Below, piece after piece: positions 52,902 through 61,440 of a DNA stretch of 64,000 nucleotides. Below the pieces are notes generated by a model. The model did not search any database. It saw only the letters and a list, made by a program, of their open reading frames with translations, and was not told the origin of the DNA. Made by a program: the position numbers and the translations under genes. Each line of letters opens with the position of its first letter. Position 1 is the first letter of the stretch. Source of the stretch: Thermoanaerobaculia bacterium (GTDB lineage Bacteria; Acidobacteriota; Thermoanaerobaculia; Multivoradales; J023); the NCBI GenBank assembly GCA_030431255.1, contig JAUIJL010000005.1:505699-569698 (forward strand). The letters are read 5' to 3'.

Positions 52902-55466
52902 ATGAGCCACCGTCTTGAGCGACCTGTCTTGAGCAAGCCCCACAAACTGCGATGGACCGGTCTGTTCTTGGCCCTGCTCGCGTGCGTGGGGCCACCACCA
53001 CCGTCCTTGGAGCAGCTCCACGACCGAGGTTATGAAGCCCTGCAAAAGGGTGATTTGACCACCGCGGAGCAACTGGCCGACCAGGGCATGGAGCGGGTCG
53101 AAGCCGGCGACGCCGAGCCTTGGTTGCCGGCGTTCCAGGTGCTCAAAGCGGAGGCGCTGGCGGGGCGGCGTCAAGACCGGGAAGCCGCGGATCTGCTCGA
53201 TCCTCTGCTACGACCCAACGCTTCGAGATCCTCCACCCAGGGCGACGCCGTGCACGTCCGAGCGCTGATGACCCACGGCCTCCTACAATGCCGCTCCGGC
53301 AGTGAAGGGGCCTTGGAAGCGGGATTGAGCCGTTTGGAGCTCGCCGCCGAGCAGGCCCGAGCTCTGTCGTCGGACCTGCTCCAAGGAGAGGTCGACCTGC
53401 GCCTCGGCACCTGCCTCTTCATGTTCGGTCGAGTGGCCGACGCGAAGCCCTATTTTGAAAACGCCTTACGCCTTGCCCACCACGGGGCCATTCCCCATCT
53501 CGAAAGCCAGGCGGCCGGCAGCCTGGGATTGATCCACATCCGGGACGGCAAATTCGATCAGGCTACGGAATGGCTGCACCAAGCCCTGGCCGTGGCGCGG
53601 CAAATCGGCGCCGACATCTCCGCTGCGAAGACCGTGTCCAATCTGGGTTGGTGCTATCTCGAGCTGGGGAACTACGAGCGGGCCTTCACGCTGTTGAGCC
53701 AAGGTGAAGCCTCGACTCGGCAGCTCGGTCTCGATGGCGATCGGATCACCAACCTGAACAACCTCGGCCGGGCTCTTTATCGACTCGACCGCCCGGCCGA
53801 AGCCATGGATCGGTACGCGCAGGCCCTTGACCTGGCCCAGCAGATCGGCGCCAAACCGGCCAAACCCGCCATCGTTTCCAATATGGCCCTCGTCGCTTTC
53901 GACGAGCTTCGGCTCGACGAAGCGGAGACCCTGCTGCAAGAGTCCTTGGCCCTGCGCCTCGAGGTCGGCGACGCTGTCGGCCGGTTGCACACCCTTTTGG
54001 CTCAAGCCCAGGTGCTCTCTGCCCAGGAAAGGGATGGAGAGGCGGAGCCCTTGGTGCGCCAAGTGCTGGAATCGCCGGTGCTGCGGCCGGATCTCGAACA
54101 GGAGGCCCACGGCATCCTGGCCCGCCTCCACGCCAAATCCGGCCACATCGCCGAGGCTAGGGACGAGCTGGCCAAGGCCTTCGAGTTGCTGGACCAAACC
54201 CGAGTCGGCCTGCGCAACGTCGGACATCGCATGTCGTTCAGCTCCGGCACCAAGGAGCTCGCCGACATCGCCGTCAAGCTTTCGGTCGACAGCGGCCAAC
54301 CGATTGAAGCCCTACAACACGCTATGGAGAACCGCGCTCGGCTGCTTCGGGAACGACTGCGGCAGGGAGCCGCGGCGGACACCGCCGGCGCCGGTCGCTC
54401 CGTGGCGGACCTACAACAGCTGGCCCAGGGCTCGGATCTGGTCTTCCTGTCCTATTGGACGAGCCGCCGCCGCTCCTTCGTCTGGTTGATCCACGCCGAC
54501 GGTGTCGAGCTGCGGGAGCTCGATTCAGAGCGCCGGCTGAGCGAGGACATCGACCGCTATCAGAGGATGGTGCTGCAATCCGGAGATCCCCGGATCGAAG
54601 GTCTGGAGGTGGGTCGGCGTCTGTGGGATCGACTGGTGGCGCCGGTGGCCCGCTGGATTCCCGACGGAGCCCAGGTCGTCATCGCGCCGGACGGGCCATT
54701 GCACCGCCTGAGCTTCGACGCGTTGATCGTGCCCACGGAGCCTTCGAACGGCCCGCCGTCTTTTTGGATCGAAAAGGTCACCATCTCCCTCACCCCCTCC
54801 TTGGCGTTGGTGGGTGAATCCTTCCGGCTCTCGCCGGCCGACGCTTCACGGGCGTCGCGCCTCTTGCTGATCGGGGATCCCGTGCCTTCCACCGACTTCC
54901 CTCGACTGGCCCATGCGAGCCGCGAAATCCAACGCCTCGCCGATCTCTTCGAACCCGACCGTCGACGGATCATCACCGGTGCCGAGGCCATTCCCTCCGC
55001 GTTTCGGCAGGCCCAGCCCGAAGCCTACGGGCTCATCCACCTCGCGGCCCATGTGACCGCCAACCGAGAGCTGCCCTTGGAGTCCGCCGTGGTGCTGTCA
55101 CCGGGATCGGGCTCCCACAAGCTCTATGCCCGAGACGTTCTCGACATCCCTCTGCAGGCCGATCTGGTCACCCTCTCCGCCTGCCGCAGCGCCGGCGCCC
55201 GCGCCCAAGCCGGGGAAGGACTGGTGGGATTGGCCTGGGCCTTCATGAGCAGCGGAGCCCGAAACGTCATCGGCGGCCTCTGGGATGTGGAAGACGCATC
55301 TACCTCGAGATTGATGGAGCACCTCTACCGGGAGCTGCGAGCCGGTGAGCCCGCCGCCGATGCCCTCCGTCGGGCCAAGCTGAGCCTGTTGAGCTCGGAA
55401 TCCGCCTACCGCAAGCCTTACTATTGGGCCCCCTTCGTGCTCTATCACGGCGCGTCGAGCCTCTGA
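52902..55466 (+). CDS. TPR-CHAT caspase-like protease, predicted lipoprotein
   Basis: 854 aa. The N-terminus (KLRWTGLFLALLAC) fits a lipoprotein signal, which would place the protein at a membrane facing the periplasm. Residues about 35-430 are TPR-like helical repeats. Residues about 560-850 form a CHAT (caspase HetF-associated with TPRs) domain with both catalytic elements: His in GLIHLAAHV and Cys in LVTLSACRSAGA, followed by GEGLVGLAWAFMSSGA and the GGLWDVED strand. CHAT proteins are caspase/separase-clan peptidases. Being last in an ECF sigma/anti-sigma operon suggests it processes the anti-sigma factor or the unknown protein. Confidence 0.9.
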   Translation: MSHRLERPVLSKPHKLRWTGLFLALLACVGPPPPSLEQLHDRGYEALQKGDLTTAEQLADQGMERVEAGDAEPWLPAFQVLKAEALAGRRQDREAADLLDPLLRPNASRSSTQGDAVHVRALMTHGLLQCRSGSEGALEAGLSRLELAAEQARALSSDLLQGEVDLRLGTCLFMFGRVADAKPYFENALRLAHHGAIPHLESQAAGSLGLIHIRDGKFDQATEWLHQALAVARQIGADISAAKTVSNLGWCYLELGNYERAFTLLSQGEASTRQLGLDGDRITNLNNLGRALYRLDRPAEAMDRYAQALDLAQQIGAKPAKPAIVSNMALVAFDELRLDEAETLLQESLALRLEVGDAVGRLHTLLAQAQVLSAQERDGEAEPLVRQVLESPVLRPDLEQEAHGILARLHAKSGHIAEARDELAKAFELLDQTRVGLRNVGHRMSFSSGTKELADIAVKLSVDSGQPIEALQHAMENRARLLRERLRQGAAADTAGAGRSVADLQQLAQGSDLVFLSYWTSRRRSFVWLIHADGVELRELDSERRLSEDIDRYQRMVLQSGDPRIEGLEVGRRLWDRLVAPVARWIPDGAQVVIAPDGPLHRLSFDALIVPTEPSNGPPSFWIEKVTISLTPSLALVGESFRLSPADASRASRLLLIGDPVPSTDFPRLAHASREIQRLADLFEPDRRRIITGAEAIPSAFRQAQPEAYGLIHLAAHVTANRELPLESAVVLSPGSGSHKLYARDVLDIPLQADLVTLSACRSAGARAQAGEGLVGLAWAFMSSGARNVIGGLWDVEDASTSRLMEHLYRELRAGEPAADALRRAKLSLLSSESAYRKPYYWAPFVLYHGASSL

Positions 55467-55486
55467 GCCGAGCGAGCCCGCGAAAC

Positions 55487-55504
55487 CCTGGGCCGGCCCA
55501 GGGC
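55487..55504. promoter_or_regulatory. perfect 18-bp palindrome after the TPR-CHAT gene
   Basis: CCCTGGGCCGGCCCAGGG reads the same on both strands and is followed by a partial third CCCAGGG copy. It lies 20 bp after the CHAT stop codon. It may act as a terminator hairpin, although only a short T-run follows. Confidence 0.5.
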
Positions 55505-55698
55505 TGCCCAGGGCTTTCGTCAGGCGACTGGCAAAGTGATCAAATACAGCGTCTATATATCCCCAATCTTCAATTTTTCTACGCTTTCCTGAAACGCTCT
55601 CCAGGACGGTCTCACTACCCCGCGAAACCCGGGTCAACACCCCGCATAGGAAACGTTCCGATCGGCCCGGGTACGATCAACTCCGTAGGAGACTAAAC

Positions 55699-57522
55699 AT
55701 GAAGAAAACTGTAATCGTCGCGGCCCTCGGCCTTGCGGTGATCGCCGCTCCCTCGACCTGGGCAGCGGAGCAGGACCACGAAAAATCGGCCCCCGGTGGC
55801 TCCGCGCAGGTGGAAGCTCGGCTGGAGATGGCCAAAAAAGCCTCCACGCGCGCGATTCCGCCCACCGCCTCATGCGGTTTGCTGACCCCCGACTATGTGG
55901 TCACCGGCTCGGAGAGCACCGCCTCCGGTGACGAGCATTGCTTCCCCAGCAACGGCACCGGAGTCTTCGGTCCGCGGTCCGACATCCCCCAATTGGCGAT
56001 CGTCGACGGCATGGACGTGGTCGACGCGGACAACGACGGTGACAACGACTTCTTCGCCTGCGACGGCTCTGTGGGCGAGGTCTATCTCTACACCCAAGGT
56101 CCCGCGGGGGTCTTCGTTCCCTCGCTGGTGGCCAACGGCATCACCTCCGGGGTCGGCGGCAGCTTCTTCTGCACCAACCTGCGAGAAGGCGATTTCAATG
56201 GTGACGGGCTCGCCGACTTCGTGGTGGGCGACAACCGTGTCACCAAAGGCATGTTCGTCTATCTCCAAGGCCCCGTCGGCACCTTCACCCCGGTGGCCGC
56301 GGGTCTCGACATCACCTGGGCCTCCCCCTCGGGCGTCGAATGCAATTGCATCTTCGGTGTCGCGGTCGGCGATGTGGACGGCGACGCCAACGACGACGTG
56401 TTGGTGCTCGGCTACCGCGGCGTCGGCACCGGTCAGGTCTGGTTCTACCAGGGCAACGGCACCGGCGCGATGGCCGCACCGGCCCTCAAATTCAACGTCT
56501 CCATCGACTTCCCCGTGGTCGCCAATCCCACCGGCCTAGCCCTCTTCGACTATGAAGGCGACGGCGATCCGGACGTGGTGGTCGGCGGCTCCTTCGACGG
56601 CAGCCATTACGTGTACACCAACGACGGCCTGGGCAATTTCGCGGCACCCGCGGGACCGGCCTTCAACACCAACAACTTCACCGGCATCGACGCCTACGAC
56701 GTCGACGGAGATCTCAAAGAGGATCTGATGTTGGTGGATTGGTCCAATCTGCGGCTGCTTTACAGCCAGAACCTCGGCGGCGCGCTGGCCGCTCCCGCGC
56801 CCGTGGGCGTGGTCCGCGGACCGAGCATCGGCATCGGTGCCCCTGAGCGTCCGGAGCAAACCGGCTTCAACCTGGATCACTTCAAGTGTTATCCCTCGGA
56901 AGCGGACCGTGCGGCCGACGCTCCAGTGGTGCTCAGCGACCAATTCGATAGCGGTGAGGCCCACGTGTATAAATCGGCTCGCTTCTGCAACGCCGTCCAA
57001 AAACACCACGGCGACATCGTGACCCCGATTCAGGACAGAGACGCTCATCTCGAGCTCTACTACTTGGAAGCCCAGGGCGAAACCCCGTCTTTGGTTCAGG
57101 TGACCAACCAATTCGGTCCCGAGCAAAAGCTCGAGATCGGCCAAGCGAAATTCCTCGCCGTGCCGACCCAGAAGATCAAACCGGGCAATCACCCCTTCCC
57201 GGAACGACTCGACCACTTCAAGTGTTATGAGGTCTTCGGCAAGCCGGCGGCGGTGGGAATCGGCCTGCGGGATCAATTCGGCTGGGAGCCCCAGCTCCGG
57301 GCCTACGAGCCGCAGCTGCTCTGCAACCCGACCAAGAAAAAGCACAACGGCAAGGTGACGCCGATCCAAAACCCCTTGGATCACCTGGTTTGCTATCAGC
57401 TCTACGGCACCGAGCCGTTGATGGACTTCGCCTATGTCCGCAACCAATTCGGCGAGGAAAATCTGCGTCTCGAGCCCGCCGACCTGCTCTGCCTGCCGTC
57501 ACAGAAGAGAGTGATCCAATAA
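55699..57522 (+). CDS. secreted FG-GAP/VCBS repeat protein with DHFKCY-type C-terminal repeats
   Basis: 607 aa with signal peptide (VAALGLAVIAAPSTWA) and TAGGAG ribosome-binding site. Residues about 100-370 contain five FG-GAP/VCBS-type calcium loops (DADNDGDND, DFNGDGLAD, DVDGDANDD, DYEGDGDPD, DVDGDLKED), expected to fold as a beta-propeller. The C-terminal 215 residues hold repeated units with [LF]DHFKCY, a DQF/NQFG word and paired Cys (LCNPTKK, LCLPSQK). This looks like a separate small domain of unknown function. A strong terminator follows. Likely a surface or secreted binding protein. Confidence 0.85.
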   Translation: MKKTVIVAALGLAVIAAPSTWAAEQDHEKSAPGGSAQVEARLEMAKKASTRAIPPTASCGLLTPDYVVTGSESTASGDEHCFPSNGTGVFGPRSDIPQLAIVDGMDVVDADNDGDNDFFACDGSVGEVYLYTQGPAGVFVPSLVANGITSGVGGSFFCTNLREGDFNGDGLADFVVGDNRVTKGMFVYLQGPVGTFTPVAAGLDITWASPSGVECNCIFGVAVGDVDGDANDDVLVLGYRGVGTGQVWFYQGNGTGAMAAPALKFNVSIDFPVVANPTGLALFDYEGDGDPDVVVGGSFDGSHYVYTNDGLGNFAAPAGPAFNTNNFTGIDAYDVDGDLKEDLMLVDWSNLRLLYSQNLGGALAAPAPVGVVRGPSIGIGAPERPEQTGFNLDHFKCYPSEADRAADAPVVLSDQFDSGEAHVYKSARFCNAVQKHHGDIVTPIQDRDAHLELYYLEAQGETPSLVQVTNQFGPEQKLEIGQAKFLAVPTQKIKPGNHPFPERLDHFKCYEVFGKPAAVGIGLRDQFGWEPQLRAYEPQLLCNPTKKKHNGKVTPIQNPLDHLVCYQLYGTEPLMDFAYVRNQFGEENLRLEPADLLCLPSQKRVIQ

Positions 57523-57574
57523 CGGATCCATCGACCGTCAGACACCCGTTAGACACCCGCTAGACAGTTGGTCG

Positions 57575-57610
57575 CCGGGGCTTCCGCCAACGCGGGAGCC
57601 CCGGTTTTTT
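57575..57610 (+). terminator. Rho-independent terminator after the FG-GAP protein
   Basis: A 13-bp stem (CCGGGGCTTCCGC with GCGGGAGCCCCGG, one G-U pair) and CAAC loop run into TTTTTT. Just before it lies an 11-bp direct repeat (AGACACCCGTT/AGACACCCGCT, 57540-57561). Confidence 0.93.
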
Positions 57611-57908
57611 GGCTCGGAGCTTGGCAGCTTTGGAGCCTACCGGGCATCTGACCACAGCAGACCCCGGCACTTTCTCGAGCATCTGTCCGAGACTCAGCTA
57701 AAACACTCATTCGACAGGGCGATTGCCGAGCACACCCCCTCTTGTGAAAAACTTCACAGCTCGTATATCATCCCAAGATAGATGATTTATCCTCAAAGAA
57801 TCATCCCCCTGCTCTTTATCTTTTAGTCGTCTTTCAAAGAACGTCTATTTTCGTCTCAGATTTTTAGGTGATTCACCCCTCTGCTCTCTCCGGAGTGACC
57901 GCTCGATT
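57611..57908. promoter_or_regulatory. AT-rich promoter region of the lanthipeptide locus with two inverted repeats
   Basis: About 300 bp, notably AT-richer than the surroundings. TGTGAA-AAAC-TTCACA (57743-57758) and ATCATC-CCAAGATA-GATGAT (57767-57786) are perfect inverted repeats 8 bp apart, resembling binding sites for dimeric regulators. No ORF is supported here. The synthetase start follows at 57909. Confidence 0.55.
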
Positions 57909-60614
57909 TTGAGCTCCTCTTCTTCCCCATCTTCCACATCCCAGAAGCCGCCTATCCCTTGGCCGGCCGCCCTCTGCTTGCGGGAACGGATCCAGCTCGA
58001 AGCATACGAGCCGTCGAGCGATGCGGGGAGGATCGCAAAGGCCGAGCGACGGTTGGGTCGATGGCGAGCACAAAACCCCTTCGACGATCCCGCGCTCCAT
58101 CGACAACGCTTCGAAACATTCGAGCAAGGTGCTGCCGCCACCGAGCAAGACTGGATGTCATGGCTCAGCACTCCGCAAGAGTTGGCTTTGCCGACCCCCG
58201 AATGGGCCCTGCGCCTCAGCCGGCTTTACGGGCCCTCTTTCAGCGAGCCGAAGCTCGACATGGACGGCCTGGAGCCGACCGGATTCAACGCGCTCTTCCA
58301 CCGTCTTCTCCACGATGCCGGCAAACGATTCGATGCCGCCGCCCGGGACCTCGGTGACGTCTCCACCGCGGTCGACATCGACGCCGTCCGCGCTTCCTGG
58401 CTGCGGCTTCTGCTCCACCGACTTCGACGGCACACCCTGCCGACCCTGGTGCTCGAGCTGAGGATCGCCGCCTTGGAGGAGAGGCTCGAAGGGGAGACCC
58501 CCGAGGAACGATTCGCGGACTTTGTCGCCTCCTTGTCGGATCCCGAAACCGCCACCGACCTCTTCCGCCTTTATCCGGTGCTGGCTCGGCAATGGATCCG
58601 AGACGTGGATTCCTGCCTCGAGATCTGCCTTGAGCTGATCACGAGAACCGCCGCATCCCACGGCGCCCTGGCCCGCCGTTTCTCGAACGATCCGGCCGAG
58701 AACGGCTCCGATGTCCGCAAGACGGCGGGTCTCGGTCGCTTATGCGGCCTGTCCGACAGCGGCGGAGATCCCCACCGGGGAGGACGCATCGTTTTCATCG
58801 CCGAATTCGAGTCGGGCCTGAAGCTGGTTTACAAACCCCGGCCGTTGGCGGTCGAGGCAGCGTTTCAAGACCTACTGGCCTGGGCCGGGAGCCGGCTGGA
58901 CGACATCCCGCGTCCCACCCGCTTTCTCGACGCCGGCGACCATGGCTGGATGGAGTGGTTGGAGCCCGTCCCGTGTCGATCTGAGGACGAGGTCCGGGCT
59001 TTTTATCGGCGACTCGGTGGCTTGCTCGCTTTCCTTCATCTGCTGGGCGCCACCGACATGCACCTCGAAAATCTGATGGCGGTGGCCGACCAGCCCTTGA
59101 TTCTCGATTTGGAAACCCTTCTGCACCCCCATCCGCCTTCGGTCGAAGCCGACCGAGGCACCGAGCCGGAGCCGGCGATCAGCTCCCTCGAAGACATCAG
59201 CTCCCTCGAAGACCTCAGCTCCCTCGAAGACATCAGCTCCCTCGAAGACATCAGCTCCCTCGAAGACACGGTGTTGCGTGTGGGTTTGTTGCCCGTTCGC
59301 ATGAGGACTTCCAGGGACGAGCAGGAAGGGCTCGACCCCAGCGGCATGGGCGCCGAGGTCGGTCAAAAGACCCCTGGCAACAACCTACGTCTGGCCGGGC
59401 CGGGCACCGACGAAATGCGCTTCGTGCCCGCCGAGAGTCGAATTCGGTCCACCCCGGGTCGCCCCGTGCTGAACGGCGAGCCGGCCGACCCCATCGAATT
59501 CGCGGACGCGTTTGTCGAGGGATTTGCCGCCGCCCGCGAGGAGCTCACCCGCCGACGCCGAGAGCTGATCGATCCCCAGGGGCCGCTGGCTGCCTTTCGG
59601 GGACTGCGCACGCGGGTGGTTTTGCGCGCCACCCGCATTTACGCCCAGCTGCTTCAGGCCGGCTTCCATCCCCACCTCTTGGGGGACGCGGTGGATCGAG
59701 ACCGACACTTCGATCGGCTCTGGTTGAGCGTGCGCACCCAACCTTGGCTGCGGCCGATGCTCGACGCGGAGCACCGCGACCTTCGGCGGGGCGATATCCC
59801 CTATTTCTCCGCCGTCACCGACAGCACCGAATGTTTCGACTCCGAGGGCCGGGCGGTAGGCGAGATGCGGGAATCCGGTTGGTCGGGCCTTCAACGACGG
59901 CTCGACCAGCTCGACCCGGGCACCACCGCCCGACAGCTGACCCTGATTCGCCAAACCTTCGAGCTGCGAGCCGCGGAGCGTGGACAGCGCCCTCGCCCCT
60001 ACTCGACCACGGAGTCGGAGCTGTCGATCACCCCGAATGTGTCGGAGCCAGAGCTGCTCGACGCCGCATTCGCCGCCGCGGACCGCCTTGCCGAACGGGC
60101 CTTCGTCGACTCCTCGGGCGCCCGCTGGTTGGTGCCCCTGCGTCTCGGGCGAAATCGCTGGACGCTGGTCGAAGCCGGCCCGGATCTTTACTACGGCCTG
60201 GCCGGAATTGCCCTCTTTCTCGCCCGACTCCATCAAATCGCGGGTCGCCCCGCCGACGGCGAGCTCGCCGAGGCGACCCTGGCTACCCTGCAGAGGCAGC
60301 TGAGCTTTCCGAGGCCATGGCTGGAAGATTTGGGGCTGCGTCACATCGGTGCCTACAACGGCTGGGGTGGCGTGATCTACAGCTTGACCCAGCTGGCCGA
60401 CATCTACCGACGGCCGGCGCTGCTGGACCTCGCCGAGCAGCTCACCCAGCCCATGGCCGATTTGCTGGCGGAAGACACCAAGCTCGACCTGGTGCACGGA
60501 ACGGCCGGCGCCGCCCTCGCCCTGTCCGGCTGCATCGGAGCCATCCCGAGTTTTCGACCTCCGCCACGGTGCGACTGGTGGAACGGTGCGGTCGGAAGCT
60601 GCTCGAATCCATAG
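57909..60614 (+). CDS. lanM: type 2 lanthipeptide synthetase LanM, dehydratase domain and start of cyclase domain (frameshifted)
   Basis: 901 codons from a TTG start (GGAG lies 13 nt upstream; no in-frame ATG is better). It matches the LanM (DUF4135) dehydratase with LKLVYKPRPL near residue 305, GATDMHLENLM near 380 and LILDLETLLHP near 398. It would phosphorylate and eliminate Ser/Thr in the precursor. The LanC-like cyclase domain begins near residue 755 (DLYYGLAGIALFLARL, IGAYNGWGGVIYSL, LVHGTAGAALAL). It breaks off near 60540, where the frame changes by one base and the last 23 or so codons are out of frame. Five SSLED repeats interrupt the dehydratase domain at residues 424-453. Confidence 0.85.
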   Translation: MSSSSSPSSTSQKPPIPWPAALCLRERIQLEAYEPSSDAGRIAKAERRLGRWRAQNPFDDPALHRQRFETFEQGAAATEQDWMSWLSTPQELALPTPEWALRLSRLYGPSFSEPKLDMDGLEPTGFNALFHRLLHDAGKRFDAAARDLGDVSTAVDIDAVRASWLRLLLHRLRRHTLPTLVLELRIAALEERLEGETPEERFADFVASLSDPETATDLFRLYPVLARQWIRDVDSCLEICLELITRTAASHGALARRFSNDPAENGSDVRKTAGLGRLCGLSDSGGDPHRGGRIVFIAEFESGLKLVYKPRPLAVEAAFQDLLAWAGSRLDDIPRPTRFLDAGDHGWMEWLEPVPCRSEDEVRAFYRRLGGLLAFLHLLGATDMHLENLMAVADQPLILDLETLLHPHPPSVEADRGTEPEPAISSLEDISSLEDLSSLEDISSLEDISSLEDTVLRVGLLPVRMRTSRDEQEGLDPSGMGAEVGQKTPGNNLRLAGPGTDEMRFVPAESRIRSTPGRPVLNGEPADPIEFADAFVEGFAAAREELTRRRRELIDPQGPLAAFRGLRTRVVLRATRIYAQLLQAGFHPHLLGDAVDRDRHFDRLWLSVRTQPWLRPMLDAEHRDLRRGDIPYFSAVTDSTECFDSEGRAVGEMRESGWSGLQRRLDQLDPGTTARQLTLIRQTFELRAAERGQRPRPYSTTESELSITPNVSEPELLDAAFAAADRLAERAFVDSSGARWLVPLRLGRNRWTLVEAGPDLYYGLAGIALFLARLHQIAGRPADGELAEATLATLQRQLSFPRPWLEDLGLRHIGAYNGWGGVIYSLTQLADIYRRPALLDLAEQLTQPMADLLAEDTKLDLVHGTAGAALALSGCIGAIPSFRPPPRCDWWNGAVGSCSNP
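59178..59267 (+). repeat. 18-bp tandem repeat, five copies, in the LanM dehydratase domain
   Basis: Five near-identical 18-bp units encode ISSLED (one LSSLED). They lie soon after the LDLETLLHP motif of the kinase-like dehydratase domain. The unit preserves frame. The segment looks like a recent insertion in a surface loop. Confidence 0.92.
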
Positions 60615-61408
60615 AGCCCCGGGCAGAGGGGGTTGCATGGCCCGCTCCCGCCGGAGCCGAGGGTCCCCTAGCCGGCCTTTCCCACGGCGCGTCGGGCTTG
60701 GCCTGGGCCTTGGCCGAGCTCGCCGTCCTGAGCGACCTGACCAGCGATCTACGCTCCGAGCTCGCGAAGGCCGCCGGACAAGTCCTGCGCTACGAAAGCT
60801 CCCTTTTCGACGCCTCCGCCGGCAATTGGAGGGACTTGCGGGATCGTCCCGAGCAGGAGTCGGACCGCCATTTGGTCGCCTGGTGCCACGGCGCACCAGG
60901 CATCGGCCTCGCCAGGATCGCTATCCTCCAAACCCTCCGACGATCCGAAGGCTCTGGATCCACCGCCACCCATTTGACGGATCACCTCTCCGAAGCCGCT
61001 CTCCAGCGGGACGTCGAGCGGGCCGTTGCCTGCACGTTGGGGCAGGGATTCGGCCTCACCCACAGCCTGTGCCACGGAGATCTCGGCAATCTCGACTTTC
61101 TGCTGGAGGCCAGCCGCGAGCAGGACCCGCTCAAAGCGCTCCCAGCCCACATTTCTCGTCTCTCCGCCGGTGTCTTGCGGAGCTTTCGCCATCAAGGGTT
61201 CCTCTACGGCTCCCCCGGCGGCACCGAGCCGCCCGGCCTGATGGTGGGCATCGCCGGTATCGGCTACGGATTCTTGCGCCTCGCCGCCCCTGATCGCACA
61301 CCCTCCCTGCTTCGGCTGGCGGAGCCGGATGCTCGATCCGAAGCGCTCCCCGCATCCATTTCCAGACCCGGTCGATGTCGACCGGAATCTCTGCCAACCC
61401 CCGGGTGA
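60542..61408 (+). CDS. lanM: LanM cyclase domain, C-terminal part in shifted frame
   Basis: From about 60542 the coherent LanM sequence continues one frame away (HPEFSTSATVRLVERCGRKL onward) to the stop at 61408. It carries the LanC zinc and active-site motifs: LSHGASGLAWAL, WCHGAPGIGLARI and LCHGDLGN, plus GLMVGIAGIGYGFLRLA at the end. A single missing base between about 60531 and 60552 restores one protein of about 1165 aa, the normal LanM length. The break may be a sequencing error or a true inactivating mutation. The cyclase would add Cys thiols to dehydrated residues. Confidence 0.85.
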   Translation, partial: HPEFSTSATVRLVERCGRKLLESIEPRAEGVAWPAPAGAEGPLAGLSHGASGLAWALAELAVLSDLTSDLRSELAKAAGQVLRYESSLFDASAGNWRDLRDRPEQESDRHLVAWCHGAPGIGLARIAILQTLRRSEGSGSTATHLTDHLSEAALQRDVERAVACTLGQGFGLTHSLCHGDLGNLDFLLEASREQDPLKALPAHISRLSAGVLRSFRHQGFLYGSPGGTEPPGLMVGIAGIGYGFLRLAAPDRTPSLLRLAEPDARSEALPASISRPGRCRPESLPTPG

Positions 61409-61440
61409 AACACACCCGGACCCAACCGATTGGAGTCACC

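Noticed and set aside
50504..55466. Possibility that the TPR-CHAT locus is a type III-E CRISPR system
   Set aside because: No repeat-spacer array, no Cas7-11-like gene and no Cas1/Cas2 are visible in the window. Only the protease/sigma logic is shared.
59178..59267. Possibility that the 18-bp array is a CRISPR array
   Set aside because: The units are contiguous without spacers, are in frame and encode ISSLED within LanM.
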